A DNA stretch of 64,000 nt. It comes from Acidobacteriota bacterium (GTDB lineage: Bacteria; Acidobacteriota; Terriglobia; Acidiferrales; UBA7541). Position numbers and translations under genes: made by a program. Positions 45,042 through 55,000 of this stretch are shown here, in pieces. The stretch spans positions 1 through 64,000 of the forward strand of contig JABCYZ010000032.1 in NCBI GenBank assembly GCA_013289955.1, read 5' to 3'. Within the stretch, counting starts at the first letter, position 1; each line of letters starts with the position of its first letter. The notes under the pieces are model-generated. The model was not told the DNA's origin and made no database searches. It saw nothing but the letters and a program-made list of their open reading frames with translations.

Positions 45042-45428
45042 GATACCCTCCCTCTTAGAGCCCGCGAAACAGAACGGCCGAATAGCTCTTCTCGGTAGCG
45101 CGGACAAAAGCGCCCCATGGTGAAATCTTCGCGATGAACTCGAAATGAAAGCCGTGCAAATATCTTGTTGTGAGGGCCCCGGACCACCGCAACCGTTTTT
45201 CACCCAGAGCCACAGACGACGCGAAGGAGGGTCGCCCAAGCGAACGCTCTCTGACCCAGAAAGGGCCTTCCATACCTCGCGGCCTGGCGTATCGAGATCC
45301 GGAAGCGTGCGCGCGGTGTGCCAGAGACTTTCCTGCGTGCAAGAAAAATGCACGAAGAAACCAAAATCAATTTGAAAGTTCACAATAGGAAACCGGACGG
45401 CCCGCACGAGGGGCGAACTAGATTTTCA
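45042..45428. other. intergenic, nothing recognised
   Basis: This 387-nt stretch separates the TTG-started phosphoesterase gene from the end of the histidine kinase gene, both on the minus strand. It presumably contains the phosphoesterase promoter. No coding, repeat or strong hairpin signal was recognised. Confidence 0.4.
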
Positions 45429-46880
45429 TCATTTTGGTCGTGAAACCGGCAGGCGGAGAGTGACTCGAGTGCCGTGGCCCAACTGACTGGCTATCTCTGC
45501 ATTGCCGCCGTGAAGCACCATGATGCTCTGGACAATCGGCAGCCCCAATCCGGTGCCGCCAGAGACCTGCGAACGCGACTTATCCACCCGGAAGAAACGA
45601 TCAAAGACTCTCGGAAGCGCCTCGGGTGGAATGCCGGCGCCGGTGTCGATAACCGCGATGCGAATCGAGTCTCCTTCGGATTCGGCGCCCAGAACCACGG
45701 AACCTCCGGACGGCGTATGCGCAACGGCGTTCGCCACCAAATTGCCAACCGCCCGTTGCACCAGTGTACGGTCCATTTCGGCTATCACCGGTTCTTGGCC
45801 GTCCTCTGTAGCGAGCGAAATTCCGCCTTCTGCGGCGGCTCCTTCATAGTAATCCCGCACGCTCCCGAGCAGTTCGCGAACGTCCACACACGCCCAGTGC
45901 AAATGTGCGAGGGGGCTCTCGGCGCGGGCCAGAAATAATAAATCGCTGATCAGGTTGGAAAGGCGCACGGCTTCTTCCAGGCAGGATCCGAGCACGTCGC
46001 GGTATTCGTCCACGGTTCGCGCCCGCGCCAAAGCTACTTCCGCTTCGCCGCGGATGTTATTCACGGGCGTGCGCAGGTCGTGAGCGATGTCTGCGGAGAA
46101 TCTGGAAATTCGTTCGAAGGATTCTTCCAAGCGGTCGAGCATCTGATTGAAGGTTCCGGCGAGAGACTCGAGTTCCGATGGATAACCTTCGGGGAGGATG
46201 CGCTCGCGCAAATTGCTGGAACTGATCTGGCGAGCGGTGTTGGCAATTTCTTCGACGGGACGGATTCCTTGGCGTGCGATGTGATACCCGACCAGAGGAA
46301 AAATGACGAGCGACCCAAGAAGGATGACCCCAAACCAATACCGATACCGTGCCAACAACTCTTCTTTCCCTGAGACGTCGATCGCCACTTGAATCGTTGC
46401 CGTCTCCCCGGAACCTGACCCGACCTGGGCCACTGCGCTCGTGACACGAAAGGGCCGACCGTTTTTGCCCATCATGGACAGCGCTCGACCCGGCGAAGTC
46501 TGTGCTTGGCTGGGAAAATGCTGCAAATCCAATTGCTCCATCATTCCCGGCGTGGACATGAGGGGATTATTTCGTTCATCCAGCAAGCGAATGTAAAACT
46601 GTTCGTACCGGCGCGCCGCGGACTCCAGCTCAACTTCTTCCCGCAGGGCGTCGAGGTCATCAGGGCGGTCCCGCAACATCGTGCGGATCACGTTCAATTT
46701 ATCAGCGAGGAATAAGCCAGTGCTTCGTTCCAGCTCGGTGACAAGCACAAAATAAAGGCTAGCCGTGGAGACAAGGACCATAAGCAGGCCTGCCAGGGCA
46801 TAAACCGCCGTCAACCGCAGGGCCAGGGTGCCCCATCCGGTAGCGAGCCGAGTGAAGCTACTGCTCACATTCCATGACAT
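45429..46880 (-). CDS. sensor histidine kinase, CusS-like
   Basis: The 483-residue kinase has TM helices at about 20-48 and 183-203 flanking a periplasmic sensor of about 135 residues. A HAMP domain follows (GIRPVEEIANTARQISSSNL), then the dimerisation helix with phospho-acceptor His267 (FSADIAHDLRTPVNNIRGE) and a HATPase (QRAVGNLVANAVAHTPSGGS, VIDTGAGIPPEALPRVFDRF, GGTGLGLPIVQSIMVLHGG). The layout matches heavy-metal-type sensor kinases such as CusS, but no metal-binding motif is evident. Its start overlaps the response-regulator gene by 23 nt, so the two are translated together. Confidence 0.93.
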   Translation of the reverse strand: MSWNVSSSFTRLATGWGTLALRLTAVYALAGLLMVLVSTASLYFVLVTELERSTGLFLADKLNVIRTMLRDRPDDLDALREEVELESAARRYEQFYIRLLDERNNPLMSTPGMMEQLDLQHFPSQAQTSPGRALSMMGKNGRPFRVTSAVAQVGSGSGETATIQVAIDVSGKEELLARYRYWFGVILLGSLVIFPLVGYHIARQGIRPVEEIANTARQISSSNLRERILPEGYPSELESLAGTFNQMLDRLEESFERISRFSADIAHDLRTPVNNIRGEAEVALARARTVDEYRDVLGSCLEEAVRLSNLISDLLFLARAESPLAHLHWACVDVRELLGSVRDYYEGAAAEGGISLATEDGQEPVIAEMDRTLVQRAVGNLVANAVAHTPSGGSVVLGAESEGDSIRIAVIDTGAGIPPEALPRVFDRFFRVDKSRSQVSGGTGLGLPIVQSIMVLHGGNAEIASQLGHGTRVTLRLPVSRPK

Positions 46881-47532
46881 ATCCGGCGCCCCGGACGGTG
46901 TGGATCAGTTTGAGGTGAAAAGGCTCGTCGACTTTGGCGCGAAGCCTGCGCACATTTACGTCCACCACATTTGTGTCGCTGTCGAAATTCATGTCCCAGA
47001 CGGCTTCGGCGATCAGGGTCCGGGACAATACTTCGCCCGCGCGCCTGGCCAGCAGTGTCAGCAGGGAGAACTCTTTGGACGTCAGATCGAGTCGCTGGCC
47101 GGCGCGGGCCGCCCTCTGGCGCAACAGATCGATTTCGAGGTCTGCCATTCGAAGGGTTTCCGGTTGGCGAGCCGGTCCTCGGCGCAAGAGCGATCGCACC
47201 CGAGCTAACAATTCTGAAAAGGCGAACGGCTTCACGAGATAGTCATCGGCACCGAGTTCGAACCCGCGTACGCGTTCGTGTATGGCATCACGCGCAGTCA
47301 GTAAGAGTACGAGGGAGCGCCGGCCCGCCTGACGCAGGCGGGTGAGAACCTGCCAGCCATCCAGGCCGGGAAGCATGACGTCGAGGATGATCAGGTCAAA
47401 ATCCACTTCGCGGGCCAGGTGAAGACCGTCAAAACCATCGTCCGCCACATCGACGACAAAGCCTGCCTCTTCAAATCCCTTTTTTAGGAATTTGGCTGTC
47501 TTGGCCTCGTCCTCGACGATCAGAATTTTCAT
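46858..47532 (-). CDS. OmpR-family response regulator
   Basis: The 224-residue regulator has a receiver domain (MKILIVEDEAKTAKFLKKGF, phospho-acceptor Asp51 in IILDVMLPGLDGW, LTARDAIHERVRGFELGADD, YLVKPFAFSELLARV) and a winged-helix effector domain (LTSKEFSLLTLLARRAGEVL, NVVDVNVRRLRAKVD, IHTVRGAGYVME). It is the first gene of the two-gene operon with the kinase. Targets are not evident; the divergently oriented TonB receptor 446 nt away is a candidate. Confidence 0.94.
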   Translation of the reverse strand: MKILIVEDEAKTAKFLKKGFEEAGFVVDVADDGFDGLHLAREVDFDLIILDVMLPGLDGWQVLTRLRQAGRRSLVLLLTARDAIHERVRGFELGADDYLVKPFAFSELLARVRSLLRRGPARQPETLRMADLEIDLLRQRAARAGQRLDLTSKEFSLLTLLARRAGEVLSRTLIAEAVWDMNFDSDTNVVDVNVRRLRAKVDEPFHLKLIHTVRGAGYVMECEQ

Positions 47533-47977
47533 ACGGTGTTTCCCGAACCGCGGCCGAGCTTTCGCTCAGGGCACGCGGGTAAAGTGATTTAGCAGTGCGA
47601 ATCAGCAAGATGTGCGCTCGGCCGAAAGTGAATTTGAGGAGCAACTGGGCCAATCACTGATTTCCCCAAACCAACCGACGGCGCATAGGTCCGAGCACGG
47701 ATCCGCACCTAGGAAGTAAATAGTCCGGTGCTGTTAATGCCGCGTCACAGGCATATGAATGCTTCAAGGCCAGACCGCCAGAACATGGGCGCAGCGAAAT
47801 CCTATGCCCGGTCGTTTACGGCGTTCTATTCTCCGAGAATTTAACAAAGAAAAATATCGGTGTAGCCCAGCAATCATGTCAGTTTTGTAATGACTCATGC
47901 TCCGCGGCAGTCTAAGCCCGGATTCCTAAACAGAACCTGTGTCGGGTAATTTAACGCCAAAGCAACCGAGAGGTCTT
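47533..47977. other. intergenic region between two-component genes and TonB receptor
   Basis: Holds the divergent promoters. An imperfect dyad CATGTCA at 47875-47881 and TGACTCATG at 47891-47899 lies about 80 nt upstream of the receptor and could be a regulator site. No gene or strong promoter pair was recognised. Confidence 0.4.
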
Positions 47978-50900
47978 ATGGAGTGCCAAACTAAGAGTCA
48001 AAGGTCGATTGCTTCTCTATTTTTTGCGGTTTCTGGCGGGGTCGCCGCACGAATTCATTCCGGCCGCCGCGCAGAAGGGAGGTCGCTGAGGAGACTCCTG
48101 TCCGGCTTTCGTCTCCTAGTCATCGGTGTCCTATGCATGTTCGGCAGCGTCCCCGGTTGGGCACAACTGGACGGCACGGGACTCACCGGTACCGTGACGG
48201 ATGCCACCGGACGCGTGATTCCAGAGGTGCAAGTCGTGGCCGTACAGGATGCTACGGGACTTCGGCGCGAGACTATCTCTTCTGGCCAGGGAACCTATGA
48301 AATTAGCGAACTGCCAGTTGGGATCTATACGGTGAGCTTTGTCAGGAAGGGCTTTGAATCTTTGCGTTTTGAGAGCGTGGTTCAAAGCCTCGGACGAACC
48401 CGAACCCTGAATGCGACCCTCAAGGTAGCCGGAGCGAAAGAGGAGCTCGAGGTTTTGGCCAGCCCGCCTTCGCTCGATCAGACTGCCGACACCTGGGGCA
48501 CGGGTATCGAACGCAAGCAGGCTGAGCAACTCCCCCTCAACGGACAGAATTGGGCTACATTGACGACCCTGGTTCCAGGTGCGGTTGACGCCGCTGGCGG
48601 ACCCGGAGCCGGCAACCAGCGTTCGATTCGTTACGCCGGCAGAGGCCGGGACGATAACGATTATACCTACGACGGTATCGACGCCACGTACGTCATTAAT
48701 CAGTCTCAGCTCTATTTTGTGCGTGCCGCGGTTCCGCTCGATACCATCAGCGAAATCCGCGTTGATCCTATGCTGGCAACAGCCCAGACCGGCGCAACCG
48801 CAGGGGCCCAGTTGAACATGGCCTCGCCTTCTGGCACGAACCAGTTCCACGGGGACGCCTATGACTTCTTGCGTAACGACATTTTCGACGCCACCGATCC
48901 GATTGACGCCCTGAATCCGAAGCGCCAGCCGCCTTTCCACCTGAATCAGTTCGGGGGTTCCTTTGCCGGGCCCATCCAGCAAGACAGGACCTTTTTCCTT
49001 GTCGCCTACGAAGGCTACCGGCAAGACCTGGGTCAGACTCTTATCGGTTATGTACCCAGCCCCGCCTTTGCCGCTGAAGTCTTGGCACAATCGCCGGCGC
49101 TTGCTCCCGTGATCAATGCCTATCCCCAAGGACAGAACGCCACCAGTAATCCGGATATTCTCCAATTCGTGGGGGAAGGGAAACAGGTGGGCCGCGAAGA
49201 CTCGGGGATGTTCCGGCTGGATCATCGCTTCTCCGACGCGACGAGTCTTTTTGTGCGGGCCAACATCGACAGAGCCGATTACGTCGTCCCGTATTCCCCA
49301 AGCTCTGGGCAATATCTCAATGAACAGGAGGATCTTAACTCCTCTCCGGTCAACAGTGTGATCGCTCTGTCGCACGTTTTTTCTCCGACCCTGCTGAATG
49401 AAACCAAGTTCGGCTTTAACCGCGGCACGACCGACGCCACCTACCTCAATGAGACCGGATCGCTCTATGCGATTTCCGTAGCGGGCTTGACTTCCCTGAA
49501 CAACGGGCGAACAAGCGTTGGCTATGGCAATACGTTTGGCGGAATCGACGATTTGACATGGGTCAAGGGAAGACACGCAGTCAAGGCCGGAGTCGAGGTC
49601 CGCCGCGTGCAGATGAACCAGGGGGGCAGTGCCTATGGCACGGTCAGTTTTAACTCCCTCACCAGCTTTTCGGCCGACGAGTCCTATAAGGCCAGTATCA
49701 CGGGCGTGTACCCCGTCAACGGCCTGCGCAAGACGGATTATTTCGGTTATATCCAGGACGAGTTCAAGTGGCGGCCGAATTTTACGCTGAATTTGGGCCT
49801 GCGCTATAACGTCTTCGGCATCTTCAGTGAGGTCGAGAGCCGGGGGAATCCTTTTGATTTTGCCACCTGCGGTCCAGGGGGCTATTGTGGCGTGGGCGCG
49901 AGCTTCGGCCCAGGGAATTATGGCGACGTCGATCCGCGCATTGCCTTGGCCTGGGCGCCGGCCGTGTTCAGGGGGAAGACCGTCATCCGCAGCGGCTTTG
50001 GCATCTATCACGAGGACGGCCAGTTGGACGATCAGAACATCCCCGATAAGAACGAAGTGTTAAGCTATGCGCTGACGCCGACGAACTGCCCAGGCCTTAG
50101 CTATCCCATCGTTTTAGACGCGGCCGGCGATCCCCTCTGCTCGAACGGCACAAATTCACCGAACGCCGAAGAACGAGACCGCAAGGATACCTCTGCAACC
50201 CAGTGGGGCCTGTCGGTTCAGCAGGCGCTGCCCAGCGATTTCCTCGGTACGCTGTCTTATGTGGGCAGCAAAGGCACGCATCTGCTCCAGGAATCCTATG
50301 TTAACGTCGAAAACCCGCTTACCGGGCTGCGTCCTTACCCTGCCTTCTCCCAGATTCCTTGGCGAGGCACCACCGGTAACAGCGAATTTCAGGCGCTATC
50401 GGTCTCGCTGAAGCGGCCTTTCTCTCGTGGCTTGTTGGCCTCGGCCAACTACACGTGGTCGCACGAGATCGACGACGATTCAAACGGCAGCGGCGACGGC
50501 GACTCCATTACCCCGCAGAGTGTTTCCTGCTACCCCAAGGGAGCGCCGCAATGCGGGGAGCGTGCCAGTGGCGCCTTCGACGCGCGCCACGTGTTCAATG
50601 CCAATGTCGTGTATGAGCTTCCTTTCGGTGCCGGCAAATCGTTCCTGACGGAGGCTGGAGCGTTGCGCAGTTTGTTTGGATCGTGGTCGCTCAGCTCGAT
50701 CTTCACCGCTCGTACGGGCTTCCCCGTGAACCTCACGACCAGCGCCACTGGCCCGGACGGAAACACCAACGACCAGCGTCCCAACCTGGTTCCCAGCCAG
50801 CCGTTGTATTTGGCGGGCGGGGATTTCAACCCGGCGGCTTTCTGCACTCCCGGCACTCAGGCCCCGCTCTACCCAGGCGGTAGCTGCCCGTCAGGATTCG

Positions 50901-51163
50901 GCGATGTCCCGCGCAATTTCCTGCGAGGCCCCGGCGTCTGGCAGCTGGATCTGTCGCTTGCCAAGCGCATTCCTATCACCGAACAGTTTCAACTTGATTT
51001 CAGGGCCGAAGTGTTCAACGTCTTCAACCGGGCGATGTATGCTAACCCGGATGGCCTGATTTCGGCTTCCGACTTCGGCAGGATATATTTGCCTCTTAAC
51101 ACAACTCCGGTGGGTTTAGGCACACCACGTCAAATGCAATTCATGTTGAAGCTCAGATTCTAG
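47978..51163 (+). CDS. TonB-dependent receptor with carboxypeptidase-regulatory-like domain (second copy)
   Basis: The 1061-residue product starts MECQTKSQRSIASLFF after GAGAGG, giving a long N-terminal extension before the hydrophobic signal core (LLSGFRLLVIGVLCMFGSVP). It then has a CarboxypepD_reg-like domain (GTGLTGTVTDATGRVIPEVQ, GTYEISELPVGIYTVSFVRK), a plug (RYAGRGRDDNDYTYDGIDAT, ISEIRVDPMLATAQTGATAG) and a large beta-barrel ending MQFMLKLRF, a proper C-terminal aromatic signal. Substrate is unknown. It is divergent from the two-component system and lacks the arabinose operator, so it belongs to another regulon. Confidence 0.92.
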   Translation: MECQTKSQRSIASLFFAVSGGVAARIHSGRRAEGRSLRRLLSGFRLLVIGVLCMFGSVPGWAQLDGTGLTGTVTDATGRVIPEVQVVAVQDATGLRRETISSGQGTYEISELPVGIYTVSFVRKGFESLRFESVVQSLGRTRTLNATLKVAGAKEELEVLASPPSLDQTADTWGTGIERKQAEQLPLNGQNWATLTTLVPGAVDAAGGPGAGNQRSIRYAGRGRDDNDYTYDGIDATYVINQSQLYFVRAAVPLDTISEIRVDPMLATAQTGATAGAQLNMASPSGTNQFHGDAYDFLRNDIFDATDPIDALNPKRQPPFHLNQFGGSFAGPIQQDRTFFLVAYEGYRQDLGQTLIGYVPSPAFAAEVLAQSPALAPVINAYPQGQNATSNPDILQFVGEGKQVGREDSGMFRLDHRFSDATSLFVRANIDRADYVVPYSPSSGQYLNEQEDLNSSPVNSVIALSHVFSPTLLNETKFGFNRGTTDATYLNETGSLYAISVAGLTSLNNGRTSVGYGNTFGGIDDLTWVKGRHAVKAGVEVRRVQMNQGGSAYGTVSFNSLTSFSADESYKASITGVYPVNGLRKTDYFGYIQDEFKWRPNFTLNLGLRYNVFGIFSEVESRGNPFDFATCGPGGYCGVGASFGPGNYGDVDPRIALAWAPAVFRGKTVIRSGFGIYHEDGQLDDQNIPDKNEVLSYALTPTNCPGLSYPIVLDAAGDPLCSNGTNSPNAEERDRKDTSATQWGLSVQQALPSDFLGTLSYVGSKGTHLLQESYVNVENPLTGLRPYPAFSQIPWRGTTGNSEFQALSVSLKRPFSRGLLASANYTWSHEIDDDSNGSGDGDSITPQSVSCYPKGAPQCGERASGAFDARHVFNANVVYELPFGAGKSFLTEAGALRSLFGSWSLSSIFTARTGFPVNLTTSATGPDGNTNDQRPNLVPSQPLYLAGGDFNPAAFCTPGTQAPLYPGGSCPSGFGDVPRNFLRGPGVWQLDLSLAKRIPITEQFQLDFRAEVFNVFNRAMYANPDGLISASDFGRIYLPLNTTPVGLGTPRQMQFMLKLRF

Positions 51164-51204
51164 AATCCGAGTCTCGGACGGGAAGGAGTCTTCGTCACAT
51201 CCCT

Positions 51205-51279
51205 GTGCCGGGTGAGGACGGATCTGTTCGGGCGGCTGTCCCCCCGGCAGATGCAGTTCATTTTGAAGCTGGATTTTAA
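51205..51279 (+). pseudogene. vestigial C-terminus of another TonB-dependent receptor
   Basis: In one plus frame this short stretch reads RVRTDLFGRLSPRQMQFILKLDF. The intact receptor just upstream ends with a similar FGRIY...GTPRQMQFMLKLRF. The DNA of the two ends is also visibly similar (ATGCA-TTCAT-TTGAAGCT). It is either a tandem duplication of the receptor 3' end or the remnant of a second receptor gene mostly deleted. It lacks a stop at the usual place and runs into the next gene. Confidence 0.7.
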
Positions 51280-51290
51280 GAGAGAGGACC

Positions 51291-51740
51291 ATGACCATGC
51301 GAGCTTTCAGCTTCATTGTTATTTTGTTTTTTGCCATTTCGGTCAGCGGGCAGACCCCGCCTGATTTCACTGGACATTGGCGACAGCAAACAAACTCGAA
51401 AACGCAACGCGAGCTCGAAGTGGAACAGAAGGGCCAGAACTTGCTCGTGAAAACGGCGGTTACCGATTCCGAGGGGACCCGGAACCTCGAAGTAAAGTAT
51501 GTGATCGGAGGACCGACAACAACGTATCGAGGCTTGGACGGCGATGAATTTCGTTCCTCTGTCCGCTGGGACGCAAGCAGCCTCGTTTTCGACACCATTG
51601 AGCAGGAGGGCTCGAGCGAGATCTCTCAGAAAGCGGTTTGGACTCTTTCGGCGGATGGCAATACTCTGCAAGTGGACAGACAACTTACGAAGTCAGAAAA
51701 AAAAACGAATTCGTTGACCTCCTATATTCGCCAACCTTAA
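51291..51740 (+). CDS. small secreted protein of unknown function
   Basis: The 149-residue product has a signal peptide (MRAFSFIVILFFAISVSGQ) with AGAGAGGA before the first of two close ATGs. The mature domain is beta-rich: DFTGHWRQQTNSKTQRELEV, QNLLVKTAVTDSEGTRNLEV, SVRWDASSLVFDTIEQEGSS, VWTLSADGNTLQVDRQLT. This looks like a lipocalin-type domain found in small secreted proteins where 'D-F-T-G-x-W' opens the fold. No catalytic residues are evident. It is markedly less GC-rich than the next gene. Confidence 0.75.
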   Translation: MTMRAFSFIVILFFAISVSGQTPPDFTGHWRQQTNSKTQRELEVEQKGQNLLVKTAVTDSEGTRNLEVKYVIGGPTTTYRGLDGDEFRSSVRWDASSLVFDTIEQEGSSEISQKAVWTLSADGNTLQVDRQLTKSEKKTNSLTSYIRQP

Positions 51741-51759
51741 GACACACGCCCAGCCATCA

Positions 51760-51780
51760 TTCTCGCGTCTTTCGCGAGAA
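51760..51780 (+). terminator. hairpin after the small secreted protein gene
   Basis: TTCTCGCG (51760-51767) and CGCGAGAA (51773-51780) form a perfect 8-bp stem with a 5-nt loop, 20 nt after the stop codon. No T-run follows, so it may be a weak or Rho-assisted terminator. Confidence 0.5.
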
Positions 51781-52013
51781 TCGCATGTTACGCGTGTCTC
51801 TTCCCGAGGCACTTGATGAGGCGGATTACAAAATTGTCATTTTCACGTAATGCAAGCGTCCTTTTCGCGGTTCTAGGCTAGGGCCGTGACGCGGTTCTCG
51901 CGGTGCGGAATCTCAAGCAATCGAGGAGAAAGCGTGCACCTGTTTATTGTTTCTCGTGCTGCGTGGCCGATTCGGGTCGCGTGATGAAAAAAATCCAAGG
52001 AGGAGAACCGTTT

Positions 52014-55000
52014 ATGTTGCGAAAATTCCCTCGAATCGATTCGGGGATCAGGCTTCTGCGTCCGCTCGCCGGGCTGCTGGTGGCGGGGCTGAGTCTTGCG
52101 GCACTCGCCGCTGCTCAGTCCGTACCGTTCCCGACCTACGAAGTGGGCCCGAACCCGAACGGCCCGTGGGTCGTCAGTAACGGCGCCATTATCACCCCGG
52201 CCGGCACCCAGGTCGACCTCGGCACGACGACCCGCGCCAAGGCCATCGCGCTCAACCCCACCGGCAATCACACCGCCGCCGTACTTCAAATGGGCGCTCC
52301 ACAGGCCGTCACGATCTTCAACACCCAGACCGGCGCTGTCCTCGAGACCTACAAACCGTTCGGCACCAAGAGCGGCAGCTCCACCGGCATTTCCTACACA
52401 CCAGATGGCAAGTTCCTGTTGTTCAGCCAGGACAGCAGCTTCGTTGCCATCGCTAGCGTCAGTCCGGTGACGGGCTTGCTGACTGACTATGCCCACGTCA
52501 GCGTTCCGATGGACGTCGACGCCGCTGGCGTTCTGACCACCGTCACCTGCTTCCCGAACAGCCCGGGGGGAACCACGGGCAGCATTGATATCCCGTGCGG
52601 CCAGACCGTCTCGATTGTGTCCGATGGCACGCACACTTCCTATCCGACCGGCATCGCGATCTCGGCGGATGCCAAGACGGCTTATGTCGTGTTGGACAAC
52701 AACGATACGCTGACCAGGATTGACCTGACCCAGACAACGCCGGTCGAGGGCCCTGAGATCCGCGTCGGAAACGTCCCGCACAGCGTCGTTATTTCGCCCG
52801 ACGGCAAAACCGCCTACGTCTCTAACGAAGCCGGCCGGATTGCTACCGAGAAAGACTTCCAGGGATACTCCAATGGCACTCCTGTCGTGGCCCACTATCC
52901 GACTGGCTCCACTTCGACAGGCACGGTTTCCGTGGTAGACCTGGCCTCGTTTAAGGTCACGGGCAGCATCGAAACCGGTCTGCACCCGACCGGTATGGCC
53001 TTCTGGGGCAAGTACCTGTTGGTTGCCAACGCCTATAGCGACAGCATTTCTGTGATCGACACGGCCATCAACCAAGAAGTACGCAAGATCGACCTTAGGC
53101 TGCCGATCGGCGTAGCCGGAGAACCCGGGCCGGCCTATGGCGCCGGGCCGAACTCGATTGCCGTCGATCCCAAGGGTGATGTTGCCTACGTCGCGCTGTA
53201 TAACGCCAACGCGATCGCGGTGGTCGACCTTAACAGCTGGTCGTGGAGCCGCGTCATCGGCATGATCCCTGTCGGCTATGCCCCAAGTTCGGTTGTGCTG
53301 GACACGGTCGACAACTCGCTCCTCGTTGCCAACGACAAAGGCATCGGCGCCAAGGGTATCCCTCCGCAAAATTCGCTTCAGACCAGCCACGGCGTGACCG
53401 ACTACGGCACCCATCAGGACCTTGGCACCGTCAGCATCGTCCCCGTGCCGAAAATCGACGCGTTGTGGGGAATGACGAAGCAGGTTTTCCAGAACAACCA
53501 CTGGGATCTGCTGGAAAATATCTGGTCGGCCGCAGGCGGCCACCGGTCCGCCAGGCCAGCCGCTATCCCTGAAAAGGTTGGCGACCCGTCGAAGATCAAG
53601 CACGTGTTCGTGATCATCCGTGAAAACCGCACGTACGATCAGATCCTGGGCGACGTGGCCGGCGGCAATGGCGACCCCTCCCTGGCAGTCTTCGGCGACG
53701 CGGCGAGTTTCGGCTTTGTCGGCGGCGTTACTCCCAACGCGCACACGCTGGTGCAGCGCTTCCCGCTCCTAGACAACTTCTACGACCCGAGCCGCCAATC
53801 GGCCGACGGGCACAACTGGATCACGCAAGCCATGGCGCCCTACTCTGACGACATCCAGTCGCCTGACTGGCTCCGCGACTATCCTTCGAACGGCGGCGAA
53901 GCACTTGCCTATCAGAAGAAGGGCCACCTGTGGGACCAGGCCGCAAAGGCTGGCGTATCGTTCAAGAACTTCGGCGAGTACATCGAGTACAACTCGTTCA
54001 ACCCGCCGCAGGGTTGCACGCCGCCGGCCGGAGCATCCTCGAACTATTGCGAGCCACTATGGATCGACTTCTACAACGACATACTGGCCTATGAGTCTGG
54101 CGCCGAGAAACAGCTCTACAACTACAATACGGTCGCCTCGCACTCCCCGCTTCCGAACCTGATCAACAACACCGTCCAGAACTACCCGCAGTTCGATCTG
54201 GGCATCCCCGACCAGTTCCGCTTCGATATCTGGAATGAGGTTTTCCAGAATGACGTCAAGCACGGTAGCGTGCCTCAGCTCGAATTCATGTGGATCAGTT
54301 CTGACCACACCGGCGGCCCGCCGACTGCGCAAGCCATGGAGGCCGATAACGACCTGGCCCTTGGCCGCTTTGTCGACGCCATCAGCCACAGCTCCATCTG
54401 GTCCTCTTCGGCCATCTTCGTTGAAGAAGACGATGCCCAGGACGGCGTCGACCACGTCGATGGTCACCGCAGCCCGGGCTACATCATCAGCCCCTACGTG
54501 AGCCAGAAGGTGAACCCCGACGGCACCGGGGCTGGCGTAACCGAAAACAGCACCTTCTACACGCAGGTCAACATGACCCGCACCATCGAGCAGATTCTTG
54601 GACTGACGCCTATGAACCAGTTCGACCTGGTGGCCTCGCCGATGAGGGATGTCTTCGTCGACAATCCGCCCAAGGACAACTTCCTGCCCTGGACGCATGT
54701 GCCGAACGTGATCCCGCTGAATCAAAACGTTACCCAGACTCCCACTCAGCCGATCCCGGCGGTGAGCGCTGCGGTCAAGGCCCACGCCAAAGCCACCGAA
54801 AGCCCTGCGGTTAAGGCTCTGCGGGCCGGCTGGATGAAGAAGAAGGCGGAGATCTTCGCCGGCAAACAGCACACGCCCGACTCCGAAGACCCGGACACCG
54901 TCAACCACCTCGACTGGTACGAAGCTACCAACTTCATGCGCCCCTATCCCGGCGAGAAAAAGGTTCGTCCGGCGAGCGACTTCAATCGCAAGGCGCCGAC

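Noticed and set aside
48131..50011. A 626-codon open frame antisense to the second TonB receptor
   Set aside because: It has no signal, domain or ribosome binding site, and its Arg/Gly/Val/Asp-rich composition is what the complement of GC-biased codons gives. The plus-strand receptor is clearly the real gene.
51873..53744. A 623-codon open frame antisense to the GC-rich phosphoesterase gene, plus another at 54057-55046
   Set aside because: Both are by-products of the strong C-ending codon bias of the real gene. The translations are rich in Asp/Arg/Gly/Val without folds or motifs.
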